Assembly (NCBI RefSeq): GCF_008327685.1
Contig: NZ_BDDE01000032.1
Coordinates: 34,556-98,555, forward strand
From: Actinomadura sp. K4S16
GTDB lineage: Bacteria > Actinomycetota > Actinomycetes > Streptosporangiales > Streptosporangiaceae
Direction of reading: 5' to 3'
DNA: 64,000 nt
Positions within the stretch are counted from its first letter, which is position 1. Every line of letters begins with the position of its first letter. Shown piece by piece: positions 50,069-60,454 of this stretch. A program made the translations under genes and the position numbers. Under the pieces are notes generated by a model. That model did not search any database. It was not told the DNA's origin and saw only the letters and a list, made by a program, of their open reading frames with translations.

Positions 50069-52462
50069 CAGGGGCGGCAGGTCCCCGTCGTGGACGACGG
50101 TCAGGCGGCGGGTGGCCCTCGTGAGCGAGACGTAGAGGTCCTGGCCGCCCTTGGCGGACTCGCCGAGGATGCCGGACGGGTCGACGACCACGACCGAGTC
50201 GAACTCCAGGCCCTTGGCCTCCTCGGCGGTCAGGACGACGACGGGCGAGTCGAGCGCCTCGGGGGTGGCGCCGACCGCGGCGTCCGGGAGGGCCCGCAGG
50301 ACCTCGGCGTGGCGCGCCGCCGAGGAGATGACGGCGAGGCGGCCCTCCTTGAAGGCGCCCCCGATGTCCTCTCCGCCCGTCACGAGGACCAGCTCCGAGC
50401 GGACCAGGGACGGCAGCTCGTCGATCGGCAGCGCGAGTGCGGCCGGCGGCGGCCCGTCGTCGCGGACGGGTTCGGGCGGCGTCTGGTCCGGGGCGACGGC
50501 GGCCAGGACGTCCGCGGCGACCTTCATGATGGCGGCCGGGGTGCGGTAGTTGACCATGAGCCGCTGCTCGCGCCACCGCCCCGGGACGTAGCGGTCGAGC
50601 ATCTGGCCCCACGACGCCGCGCCCGCGGCGCTGCCGGTCTGGGCGATGTCCCCGACGACCGTGAGGGAGCGCGTCGGGACGCGGCGCATCACGGTCCGCC
50701 AGGCCATCTCCGAGAGCTCCTGCGCCTCGTCCACGATGACGTGGCCGTAGGCCCATTCGCGGTCGGCCATGGCGCGCTGGGCGGTGGTGAGGCGCGGGCC
50801 GCCGTCGTTGTGGCGCTCGGCCAGCTCGCTCGCGGAGATCAGATCGCTGGCCAGGATCATCTCGGCGCCGTCGGTCGTCTGCATGACCTCGCGGGCGTAG
50901 CGCTCCTCCTCGGCGAGCTTGGCTTGCGCCGCGCGCTCCCGTGCCTTGTCGGCGGAGTCGTCCTTGCCGAGGAGCTCGGCGGCCTCGTCCAGGAGGGGCA
51001 CGTCCGGGACCGTCCAGGGCGAGCCGGGCGGGCGGTGCAGGAGCGTCCACTCGTCGGGGGAGAGGCCGGCCTCGGTGCCCACGCGCGCGAGGGCTTCGGG
51101 GGAGGCGTAGAGGTCGGTGAAGAGCCGCTCGGGGGTCAGGTCGGGCCAGAGTTCGTCCAGGGCGGACCTGACCGCCGGGTCCTGCCAGAGGGCCTCCTTG
51201 GCCAGGCGGAGGTCGGTCTCGTCCAGGAGGGGTTCGTCCTCGGCCTCGTCGATGAGCTCTTGGAGCCAGCCGGGCAGCCCACCGGAGCGGGCCATCTCCT
51301 CAAGGGGCTCGTCCATGATGCGGTCGAACTGCTCGGCCCGGTTGACGGCGAGCGCCTCCAGCATGTCGTGGACGAACCGGCGCCGCTGCACGTTGTGCGG
51401 TGCGCGCAGGGCCCGGGCGCGTTCCCGGACCTGTTCGCACTTCTCGGTCTCCACGATCAGGGTGAGGCCGTCGACCTCGACGTGCAGCCCGCCGGCGGGG
51501 ACGCGCTGCCGGTCGTGGACGGCGGCCTTCACGAAGTCGGCCATGCGGAGCCCGCCCTTGACGACGGCGGCCTCGGGGGTCTCGGCGGCCGTCGCCTTGA
51601 GCCCCGGGTACAGCTCGCCGACCGTGGCCAGGGCGACGTCCGTCTCACCCAGGCCGGGCAGCACCTGCTCGATGTAGCGCAGGAACGTGGCGTTCGGCCC
51701 CACGATGAGGACGCCGCGCCGCTCCAGGACGTCGCGGTGCGTGTAGAGGAGGTACGCGGCCCGGTGCAGGGCGGCGACCGTCTTGCCGGTGCCGGGACCG
51801 CCCTGGACGACCAGCACCCCCTGGAGGCCGGAGCGGATGACGAGGTCCTGCTCCTCCTGGATGGTCGCGACGACGTCGCTCATCCGGCCCGTCCTGCCGC
51901 GGCGGAGGGTGGCCAGCAGGGCGGCCTCGCCGACGATGCCGCCGCGCTCGGACTCCTCCAGGCCCTCCAGGTCGAACACCTCGTCGTCCAGCCGGACGAC
52001 CTCGCGGTGGCGCAGGTGCAGGTGGCGGCGGCGCGCGAGCGTGCCGGGCGCCCCCGGCGTGGCGGTGTAGAACGGCCGGGCCGCGGCGGCGCGCCAGTCG
52101 ATCAGGAGGGGCTCGTGGTCCTCGTCGCGCAGGCCGATGCGGCCGATGTAGAAGGTGTCGCCCGGCCCGTCGGCGTCCGCGCGGTGGTCGATGCGGCCGA
52201 AGCACAGGCCGTGCTCGACGGCGTTCAGCCGGACGAGGCGCCGGGCCGCCTCGTCGGTGGCGATGGCGCTCTCCACCCGTGCCTGGAACGCCGCGCCGCC
52301 GCCCGCCGCCGGGCCCTCGCGCAGCGCGGCCGCGGCCTTGTCCCGCTCGGCGTCGAGGCGCGCGTACACGCCGGACACGTACTCCTGCTCGACCTGCACG
52401 GCGGTCCGCGTCGCTTTTTCTTCCCGTTCCGGGTTGACAGCGCCCGCTTGACGAAGTCCCAT
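50051..52462 (-). CDS. helR: HelR/HelD-like RNA polymerase-associated helicase
   Basis: This 803-aa superfamily-1 protein is of the UvrD/HelD class. The N-terminal coiled coil (EQEYVSGVYARLDAERDKAAAALREG) is the HelD/HelR type, which reaches into RNA polymerase. Walker A is VVQGGPGTGKTVAALHRAA (about residue 222), Walker B VIVDEAQELSE (about 565), and later helicase motifs are MVNYRTP and LTAEEAKGLEFDSVVVVDP. Known actinobacterial HelR proteins free RNA polymerase from stalled or rifamycin-bound states and give rifampicin tolerance; HelD-type recycling is the alternative. Start ATG at 52462 (AGGAG about 12 bases upstream). Confidence 0.85.
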   Translation of the reverse strand: MGLRQAGAVNPEREEKATRTAVQVEQEYVSGVYARLDAERDKAAAALREGPAAGGGAAFQARVESAIATDEAARRLVRLNAVEHGLCFGRIDHRADADGPGDTFYIGRIGLRDEDHEPLLIDWRAAAARPFYTATPGAPGTLARRRHLHLRHREVVRLDDEVFDLEGLEESERGGIVGEAALLATLRRGRTGRMSDVVATIQEEQDLVIRSGLQGVLVVQGGPGTGKTVAALHRAAYLLYTHRDVLERRGVLIVGPNATFLRYIEQVLPGLGETDVALATVGELYPGLKATAAETPEAAVVKGGLRMADFVKAAVHDRQRVPAGGLHVEVDGLTLIVETEKCEQVRERARALRAPHNVQRRRFVHDMLEALAVNRAEQFDRIMDEPLEEMARSGGLPGWLQELIDEAEDEPLLDETDLRLAKEALWQDPAVRSALDELWPDLTPERLFTDLYASPEALARVGTEAGLSPDEWTLLHRPPGSPWTVPDVPLLDEAAELLGKDDSADKARERAAQAKLAEEERYAREVMQTTDGAEMILASDLISASELAERHNDGGPRLTTAQRAMADREWAYGHVIVDEAQELSEMAWRTVMRRVPTRSLTVVGDIAQTGSAAGAASWGQMLDRYVPGRWREQRLMVNYRTPAAIMKVAADVLAAVAPDQTPPEPVRDDGPPPAALALPIDELPSLVRSELVLVTGGEDIGGAFKEGRLAVISSAARHAEVLRALPDAAVGATPEALDSPVVVLTAEEAKGLEFDSVVVVDPSGILGESAKGGQDLYVSLTRATRRLTVVHDGDLPPLLSALE

Positions 52463-52513
52463 GCCTGGACTACACTCCTATTCGTAGGGTGGAGTATCTG
52501 TATGCGCTTTTGC

Positions 52514-52525
52514 GACTCCGGAGTC
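52514..52525. promoter_or_regulatory. 12-bp perfect palindrome in the helR/phoD intergenic region
   Basis: GACTCCGGAGTC is a perfect 12-bp dyad 52 bases upstream of helR and 155 bases upstream of phoD. Further inverted elements (ACTCC ... GGAGT, 52475-52495) lie closer to helR. Known HelR genes can be under a rifamycin-associated element, but I could not match that element here with confidence. Confidence 0.4.
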
Positions 52526-52679
52526 TAGCACCCTTCCGCGGGTCCGCGTGATCTTCTAGTTCCGCCCAAAAGATCGTCTTTGTTGTGGCGGGTGTCATCC
52601 GCGCGGTACCCCCTGGTCATCGATCTTCGTGAGGCTTTCCGGCGAGCACTGCCGGACCCCTCCGAAAGGTCACTCCTCC

Positions 52680-54371
52680 ATGGCCGACTCCGCCCGCCCG
52701 CTGAACCGGCGCGCCTTCCTCGCCACCAGCGGGCTCGCCACCAGCGGACTCCTCACCGCCGCCGCCGTGACCGGCGTGCCCGGCACCGCCCTGGCCGCCC
52801 CGCGGTCGCGCGCCCTGCCCTCCGACCCGTTCACGCTGGGCGTCGCCTCCGGCGACCCCGAGCCCGACGGCTTCGTCCTCTGGACCCGCCTGGCCCTGGA
52901 CCCGCACGCCGAGGACGGCCTCGGCGGCATGCCCGCCCGGACCGTCCCCGTCCGCTGGGAGGTCTCCTCCGACCCCCGGTTCCGCCGCATCGACCGGCGC
53001 GGGACCGCCGCCGCCCGCCCCGAGGGCGCCCACTCCGTCCACGTCGAGCTGGGCGGCCTGCGCCCCGGCCGCGAGTACTGGTACCGCTTCCGCGTGGACG
53101 GCCACATCTCCCCGGTCGGGCGGACGCGCACCGCCCCCCACCCGGCCGTCTTCGGTCCGGCGCTCGCCATGGCGTTCGTGTCGTGCTCCCAGTTCGAGCA
53201 CGGCTACTTCACGGCGTACCGGCGGCTCGCCGAGGAGCACCCCGACCTCGTCCTGCACCTGGGCGACTACCAGTACGAGTACAAGAAGGGCGTCTACAAG
53301 ATCCCGGGCGGCAACGTCCGCGACCACGAGGGCCCCGAGACGGTCACGCTGGCCGACTACCGGCTGCGGCACGCCCAGTACAAGTCCGACCGCGACCTGC
53401 AGGCCGCGCACGAGGCCGCGCCCTGGCTCGTCGTGTTCGACGACCACGAGGTCGAGAACAACTGGGCCGGCTACATCCCCGAGGCGAACTCCGACACGCC
53501 CTCCTACGAGAGCTTCCGCGCCCGCCGCGCCGCCGCGTTCCAGGCCTACTACGAGAACATGCCGCTGCGCCGCCGGTCCGTCCCCGCGGGCCCCGACATG
53601 CAGCTCTACCGGCGGATCCGGTGGGGGCGGCTCGCCAACTTCCACATGCTCGACACCCGACAGTTCCGCGACGACCAGGGCTGCGGCGACGGCTACAAGG
53701 ACTGCCCCGAGGCCGTCGACCCGAAGCGCTCGATCACCGGGGACCGGCAGGAGCAGTGGCTGCTCGACGGCTTCCGCCGCTCCGACGCCCGCTGGGACGT
53801 CCTCGGCCAGCAGGTGTTCTTCGCCCAGCGCGACAACACCGCCGGGCCCGTCAAGAAGACCTCGATGGACGCCTGGGACGGCTACGTCGCCTCCCGCGAC
53901 CGGATCACCAAGGGCTGGCTGGACGCCGGGGTCCGCAACCCCGTCGTGCTCACCGGCGACGTCCACGCCCACTGGGCGAGCGACCTGAAGGCCGACTACG
54001 ACGACCCCGGCTCCAGGACGGTCGGCGCGGAGCTGGTGTGCACGTCGATCACCAGCACCGGCGACGGCGCCGACTCCGACCCCGCCGCGCACCCCTTCCT
54101 CAAGATCAACCCGCACCTGCGCTTCTACAACAACCAGCGCGGGTACGTGATGACGACGATCGGCAAGGAGGAGATGAAGGCCGACTTCAAGACCCTCCCG
54201 ACCGTCCGGACCCCGGGCGCCGCGATCTCCACCAAGGCGACGTTCGTCATCGAGGACCGCGTCCCCGGCGTCAACCAGACGTACCTGCGCCCGTACGTGT
54301 CGGCCAAGATGGCGGCGCGGCCGGACGAGGAAGTGATCCGGCAGACCGTCCAGAACGAGACCCAGCCCTGA
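52680..54371 (+). CDS. phoD: Alkaline phosphatase D (PhoD family), Tat-exported
   Basis: A 563-aa secreted metallophosphoesterase/phosphodiesterase that releases phosphate from organic compounds. The Tat signal is NRRAFLATSGLATSGLLTAAAV (twin Arg about residues 11-12), cut near ALAAP. Metal and catalytic motifs: AFVSCSQFEHG, HLGDYQYEY (about 195), VFDDHEVENNW (about 255) and LTGDVHAHW (about 415). It belongs to the Ca/Fe-type PhoD family. The ATG at 52680 gives the normal Tat signal. A Pho box was looked for upstream but not seen with confidence. Confidence 0.95.
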   Translation: MADSARPLNRRAFLATSGLATSGLLTAAAVTGVPGTALAAPRSRALPSDPFTLGVASGDPEPDGFVLWTRLALDPHAEDGLGGMPARTVPVRWEVSSDPRFRRIDRRGTAAARPEGAHSVHVELGGLRPGREYWYRFRVDGHISPVGRTRTAPHPAVFGPALAMAFVSCSQFEHGYFTAYRRLAEEHPDLVLHLGDYQYEYKKGVYKIPGGNVRDHEGPETVTLADYRLRHAQYKSDRDLQAAHEAAPWLVVFDDHEVENNWAGYIPEANSDTPSYESFRARRAAAFQAYYENMPLRRRSVPAGPDMQLYRRIRWGRLANFHMLDTRQFRDDQGCGDGYKDCPEAVDPKRSITGDRQEQWLLDGFRRSDARWDVLGQQVFFAQRDNTAGPVKKTSMDAWDGYVASRDRITKGWLDAGVRNPVVLTGDVHAHWASDLKADYDDPGSRTVGAELVCTSITSTGDGADSDPAAHPFLKINPHLRFYNNQRGYVMTTIGKEEMKADFKTLPTVRTPGAAISTKATFVIEDRVPGVNQTYLRPYVSAKMAARPDEEVIRQTVQNETQP

Positions 54372-54380
54372 CGGGCGGAC

Positions 54381-54420
54381 GGCCGGGACGCCCCCCGACG
54401 GAGCGGGGCGTCCCGGCCGG
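54381..54420. terminator. 15-bp perfect hairpin terminator between phoD and ligC
   Basis: CGGCCGGGACGCCCC (54381-54395) and GGGGCGTCCCGGCCG (54406-54420) pair perfectly around a 10-base loop. It lies between convergent phoD and the LigC-type gene, 10 bases after the phoD stop, and likely serves both. No long T-run follows. Confidence 0.8.
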
Positions 54421-54462
54421 GGCCCGGTGCCGGACGCGGTTCGGCGCCGGGCCCGCCCGCAC

Positions 54463-55554
54463 TCAGCGGTCGACGCGCGGGCTCGTCGCCGGGCCGCCGA
54501 AGATGTCGTCGAGGTCGTAGGCCACCGGCACCTCCAGCTGCTCGTAGGTGCAGGAGTCGGGCGTCCGGTCGGGGCGCCAGTTCCGGAACCGGGCGGTGTG
54601 CCGGAACCGGTCGCCCTCCATCGCCTCGTAGGCCACCTCGACCACCAGCTCGGGGCGCAGCGGCACCCAGCTGAGGTCCTTCTTGCCGGTCCAGCGCGAG
54701 ACCGCGCCGGGCATGCGGTCGACGGTCGCCTCCGACTGGTTCGCCCACTCCGCCCACGGATGCTCGGACAGGTCCTCCAGCCGGTAGGGCTGAAGCTCCT
54801 CGACCAGCTCGGCCCGGCGCTTCATCGTGAACGAGGCCGCGACGCCGACGTGCTGGAGGCCGCCCTCGGCGTTGTACAGGCCGAGCAGCAGCGACCCCAC
54901 GATGGGGCCCGACTTGTGCCAGCGGAAGCCCGCCACCACGCAGTCGGCCGTCCGCTCGTGCTTGACCTTGAACAGGACGCGCTTGTCGGGCTCGTACGGG
55001 ACGTCGCGCGGCTTGGCGATGACGCCGTCCAGCCCGGCGCCCTCGAACTCGTCGAACCAGCGCAGCGCCAGCTCGTAGGAGTCGGAGGCGGGCGTGACGT
55101 AGAAGGGCGCCTTGACGCCGGCCAGGGCGTCGACGAGCCGCTGCCGCCGCTCGCCGAGCGGCACCTCCATCAGCGACTCGTCTCCGAGGGCGAGCAGGTC
55201 GAACGCCACGAACGACGCCGGCGTCCGCTCCGACAGCAGCTTGATCCGCGACGCGGCCGGGTGGATGCGCTGCTGGAGTCCGTCGAAGTCGAGGCGCGTC
55301 CCCTTCGGCAGGACGATCTCGCCGTCCACCATGCACCGCTCGGGCAGCTCGCGCCGCGCCGCCTCGACCAGCTCGGGGAAGTAGCGGGTGAGCGGCTTCT
55401 CGCCGCGGCTGGACAGCTCCACCTCGTCGCCGTCGCGGAAGACGATGCAGCGGAACCCGTCCCACTTCGGCTCGTACAGCAGGTCGCCCTTGGGCATGGT
55501 CTTGACCGCCTTGGCCAGCATCGGCGGCAGCGGCGGGCTGATCGGCAGGTCCAT
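54463..55554 (-). CDS. ATP-dependent DNA ligase (LigC-like)
   Basis: This 363-aa ATP-dependent DNA ligase has the adenylation-domain lysine in EPKWDGFRCIVF (about residue 30), then MVDGEIVLP, DGVIAKPRD and KVKHERTADCVVAG. A C-terminal OB-fold follows (PELVVEVAYEAM, FRHTARFRNWRPDR). It is of LigC size, without the polymerase and nuclease domains of LigD. It may act in end-joining or excision repair together with the separate polymerase at 43.9 kb. ATG 55554 or 55563 are both possible; both are preceded by G-rich sites. It is divergent from the RibD-like gene. Confidence 0.93.
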   Translation of the reverse strand: MDLPISPPLPPMLAKAVKTMPKGDLLYEPKWDGFRCIVFRDGDEVELSSRGEKPLTRYFPELVEAARRELPERCMVDGEIVLPKGTRLDFDGLQQRIHPAASRIKLLSERTPASFVAFDLLALGDESLMEVPLGERRQRLVDALAGVKAPFYVTPASDSYELALRWFDEFEGAGLDGVIAKPRDVPYEPDKRVLFKVKHERTADCVVAGFRWHKSGPIVGSLLLGLYNAEGGLQHVGVAASFTMKRRAELVEELQPYRLEDLSEHPWAEWANQSEATVDRMPGAVSRWTGKKDLSWVPLRPELVVEVAYEAMEGDRFRHTARFRNWRPDRTPDSCTYEQLEVPVAYDLDDIFGGPATSPRVDR

Positions 55555-55618
55555 GCCCCCCATCTTGCGCCCCGCCACCGACAAAAGGACATCCCGGGGG
55601 TCCGATAACGTGCAGGTC

Positions 55619-56320
55619 ATGCGCCGTCTGCTCCCCGAGCCCGCCGCCGCGGGCGTCGACCCCTACGAGGTGTACGGCGACCTGCCCCGGCTGCGGCTGG
55701 GCATGGTCATGAGCGCGGACGGCTCGGTCACCGACGCCGAGGGCTGGACCGACGGCCTCGGCGGCGACGCCGACTTCCGCGTCTTCCGGACCCTGCGCGC
55801 CCTGACCGACGCGATCCTCGTCGGCGCGGGGACCGTCCGCACCGGGCGCCTCGGCCCGGCGCGCCTGCGCTCCGATCTGCGCGCGCGCCGCGGCGGCCCG
55901 CCCGCGCCCATCGTCGTGGTGAGCCGCTCCCTCGACCTCGACTGGACGCTCCCGCTGTTCACCGAGGCCGAGACGCCCACCGTCGTCGTGACGACCCGGA
56001 ACGCCCGTGCCGGAGTCCCGGACTACCTCCAGGTGGTCGCCGAAGGGGACGACGACGTCGACCTGCCCGCGGCGGTCAGGGTGCTCCGCGAAGAACTCGG
56101 CTACGAGCACCTCCTCTGCGAGGGCGGCCCGTCGCTTGCCACCGCGCTCATCAGGGCGTCCCTCGTCGACGAGCTGTGCCTCAACATCGCCCCGACCCTC
56201 GTCGGAGGCTCGCGGCACACCCGCCTCCTGGAGGGGCTCGGCGCCGAGGTGCCGCTCGAACCGTCCGCCCTCTACCTGGACGAGGGCGTGCTGTTCGTCC
56301 GCTACCGGCTGCGGGTGTAG
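55619..56320 (+). CDS. RibD-like (pyrimidine) reductase, copy 1
   Basis: A 233-aa protein of the RibD C-terminal/dihydrofolate-reductase-like fold. It has RLGMVMSADGSVTDAEG, ILVGAGTVRTGRLGP about residue 70 (NADPH-binding) and LLCEGGPSLATALIRASLVDELCLNIAP about residue 165. RibD reductases act in riboflavin biosynthesis; stand-alone versions in actinobacteria may act on other substrates. Its closest relative in the window is the convergent neighbour, with which it shares 19 bases at the 3' end. The actual substrate is not known. Confidence 0.87.
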   Translation: MRRLLPEPAAAGVDPYEVYGDLPRLRLGMVMSADGSVTDAEGWTDGLGGDADFRVFRTLRALTDAILVGAGTVRTGRLGPARLRSDLRARRGGPPAPIVVVSRSLDLDWTLPLFTEAETPTVVVTTRNARAGVPDYLQVVAEGDDDVDLPAAVRVLREELGYEHLLCEGGPSLATALIRASLVDELCLNIAPTLVGGSRHTRLLEGLGAEVPLEPSALYLDEGVLFVRYRLRV

Positions 56321-57021
56321 CGCAGGAAGAGGAAGTCGCCGTCCTGCAGGGCGTCGGCGAGCGTCATCTCCGGCGGGACGGGGAGGGGCGGCCCGTTCAG
56401 GATCCCCGCCGGATGCCCGGCGAGCAGCAGCGGGCTCAGCGTGAGGCACAGCTCGTCCAGCAGCCCGGCGGCCGTGATCTGCGCCAGCAGGGCCGGGCCG
56501 CCCTCGCACAGCAGGCGCCGGTGGCCGCGCGCGGCGAGCTCCGCTACGGCGGTGGGGAAGTCGAGCGAGTCGTGCCCGGCGACGATGACGTCCGCGCGCT
56601 CCCGCGCGGTCTTCAGCCGCACCGGGTCGGCGGTCGCGGTCGTCAGCACGATCGTCGGGACCCGCGCCTCGGTGAAGACGGGCGCGTCGAAGTCCAGGTC
56701 GAGGGACCGGGACGCGATGGCCAGCGGCGGCACGGGCGTCCGGCCCTCGCGGACGCCGTCCCAGCCCTCGCTCGGCCGGACGGGCCCGTACCCCTCGGCG
56801 CGCACCGTGCCGGCGCCGACGACGACCGCGTCGGCGAGGCCGCGCAGGAGCAGGAAGAGGTGCCGGTCGGCGGCGTTGCCGAGGCCGCCGCTGCGCTCGT
56901 CGCGCTGGGCCGCCCCGTCCAGGCTGGCGACCATGTTCGCCCGCAGCCAGGTGGTGCCGTCCGGATAGGCGTAGCGCTCGGCGAGGTCGGCCTCGCCCGG
57001 CTCGGGAGAAAGGATCCGCAT
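56302..57021 (-). CDS. RibD-like (pyrimidine) reductase, copy 2
   Basis: A 239-aa paralogue of the protein encoded on the other strand. Shared landmarks: RANMVASLDGAAQRDERSGGLG, VVVGAGTVRAEGYGPVRPS, ASRSLDLDFDAPVFTEARVPTIVL and LLCEGGPALLAQITAAGLLDELCLTLSP. Both proteins keep the same order and spacing of motifs, so an inverted gene duplication is the likely origin; they have diverged well. Overlap of their last 19 bases prevents independent change at the ends. The role is probably NADPH-dependent reduction of a ribitylamino-pyrimidine or a similar compound. Confidence 0.87.
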   Translation of the reverse strand: MRILSPEPGEADLAERYAYPDGTTWLRANMVASLDGAAQRDERSGGLGNAADRHLFLLLRGLADAVVVGAGTVRAEGYGPVRPSEGWDGVREGRTPVPPLAIASRSLDLDFDAPVFTEARVPTIVLTTATADPVRLKTARERADVIVAGHDSLDFPTAVAELAARGHRRLLCEGGPALLAQITAAGLLDELCLTLSPLLLAGHPAGILNGPPLPVPPEMTLADALQDGDFLFLRYTRSR

Positions 57022-57187
57022 AGGAGTCTCAAGCTACTCGACGGTCGCTCGCGGGCCGCCCGGCGGACGACTTGACCAGTGGAATTACGGGTTGTCCTCC
57101 AATGTGTGCGAATCCGTCATGCCGGAAGCGCTGTGGAGCGACACTAGGCGTCGGGGGACGGGGGAGAATCTCACGAAAGGAGCGGGG

Positions 57188-57589
57188 GTGGAGTACGCCG
57201 CATTGGGCGCGTGGATCATCGCCGCCGTCGCGGGCGGGTACCTGCTGGTCGTGTGGCTGGTCAACGGGGGGCGTTCGACGAAGGTGACGCGGTTCCCGCT
57301 GCTGGTCGTGGCGGGGCATCCGCTGTCGGCCGTCGCGGGCTTGGCCGTGTGGATCGCCTACGTCGCCACCGGGGAGGCCGCCTACGCCTGGGTCGCCTTC
57401 GCGGCCCTGTTCGTCGTCATCATCCAGGGGCTGCTGCTGTTCACCCGCTGGCTCGTCGGCCGCGGCGGCCGCCACGCCAGGGGCGCGGAGCAGGCGTTCC
57501 CCGCCGCGGCGGTCGCCGTCCACGGCGCGGTGGCGGTCACGACGTTCGTCCTGGTCTTCCTGACGGCGATGGAGGTCACCCGGAGGTGA
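57188..57589 (+). CDS. Small integral membrane protein
   Basis: This 133-aa protein has four hydrophobic helices (AAVAGGYLLVVWLV; PLLVVAGHPLSAVAGLAVWIAYVA; WVAFAALFVVIIQGLLLF; AVAVHGAVAVTTFVLVFLTAM) and short basic loops. GTG 57188 follows AAAGGAG at good spacing. I do not recognise a family beyond general membrane-protein resemblance. It lies ten bases from the convergent glgX gene, and about 165 bases upstream hold nothing clear apart from a TTGACC motif at about 57072. Confidence 0.72.
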   Translation: MEYAALGAWIIAAVAGGYLLVVWLVNGGRSTKVTRFPLLVVAGHPLSAVAGLAVWIAYVATGEAAYAWVAFAALFVVIIQGLLLFTRWLVGRGGRHARGAEQAFPAAAVAVHGAVAVTTFVLVFLTAMEVTRR

Positions 57590-57599
57590 GCCCGGCGGC

Positions 57600-59708
<2,109 letters not shown>

Positions 59709-59798
59709 GCTCCTCCACCCCTCGACCGGTTCGTCCTGGCCCGTCGATTGTGGCCTACCCGCTCACGTCCCGCGCGCCACGGCCCGCCACCAAGGGTG

Positions 59799-60380
59799 TC
59801 ACGGCGGAGCGGGGCGGGGGAGGCGCCAGACGATCTCGCCGTCGCGGGTCTCCCCGGTCCGGCGCAGCCCGATCCTGTCCGCGACCGCCGCGGAGGCGCG
59901 GTTGTCCGGGTGGACGGTCGCGACCACGTCGCGGACGCCGTGCTCCGCGAGCCGGTCCAGCAGCGCGCGGGCGGCCTCGGTGGCGAACCCGAAGCCCTGG
60001 TACGGCATGCCGATCACCCAGGCGACCGACGCGGTCAGCCGCGGCGGGCCCGGCGTGACCGTCGACCCGGCCGAGGCGGGGGTCACCGTGTACTCCGGCG
60101 CCGCCGGCGTGACCGTCGCCTGCACGTAGCCGATGGCCTGGCCGTCCCGGGCGCGGCGGACGATCCAGTTCAGCCAGTACTCCTGGTGGAAGGGCGCGGG
60201 ACCCGCGGCCAGATGCGCGTAGCGGGCGCGCAGCTCCTCCAGGGTGAGGGGCTCGCCGCCGATGTAGCGGTGCAGGCGCGGATCGTCCAGGACGGGGGCC
60301 ATCTCATCCGCGTGGTGGACCGCCAGCGGCTCCAGGACGAGGCGCTGGGTGCGGATGGTGTCGGCGATGGGCCCGTACAC
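59799..60380 (-). CDS. GNAT acetyltransferase with inserted nonapeptide repeat
   Basis: This 193-aa GNAT-fold acetyltransferase begins RTQRLVLEPLAVHHADEMAPVL and has the acetyl-CoA loop WVIGMPYQGFGFATEAARALLDRLAEHG (Q/RxxGxG/A equivalent) about residue 135 and AVADRIGLRRTGE near the end. It is of RimJ/RimL type. Between beta strands 4 and 5, three 9-residue tandem repeats (VTPAAPEYT, VTPASAGST, VTPGPPRLT) interrupt the normal fold, encoded by three exact 27-base units at 60036-60116. GTG 60380 is the likely start. Substrate unknown. Confidence 0.85.
   Translation of the reverse strand: MYGPIADTIRTQRLVLEPLAVHHADEMAPVLDDPRLHRYIGGEPLTLEELRARYAHLAAGPAPFHQEYWLNWIVRRARDGQAIGYVQATVTPAAPEYTVTPASAGSTVTPGPPRLTASVAWVIGMPYQGFGFATEAARALLDRLAEHGVRDVVATVHPDNRASAAVADRIGLRRTGETRDGEIVWRLPRPAPP
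60036..60116 (-). repeat. Three in-frame 27-bp tandem repeats in the GNAT gene
   Basis: Units at 60116-60090, 60089-60063 and 60062-60036 (minus strand) each begin ACGGT(C/G)AC(G/C)CC, encode TVTPxxxxx and keep a 27-base period with no indels. This is a low-complexity in-frame expansion inside a conserved enzyme core. Confidence 0.85.
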
Positions 60381-60454
60381 CCGCCGATCGTACGCCCTGG
60401 CCGGGCGGCGGGCCGGGGAAGCGGCCGCCGGAGCCGCCGGGGCGGAGCGGCCGG

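Noticed and set aside
52463..52679. Rifamycin-associated element or Pho box upstream of helR/phoD
   Set aside because: I saw palindromes and GTCATC-like words but no convincing match to either known element, so only the exact dyad is reported.
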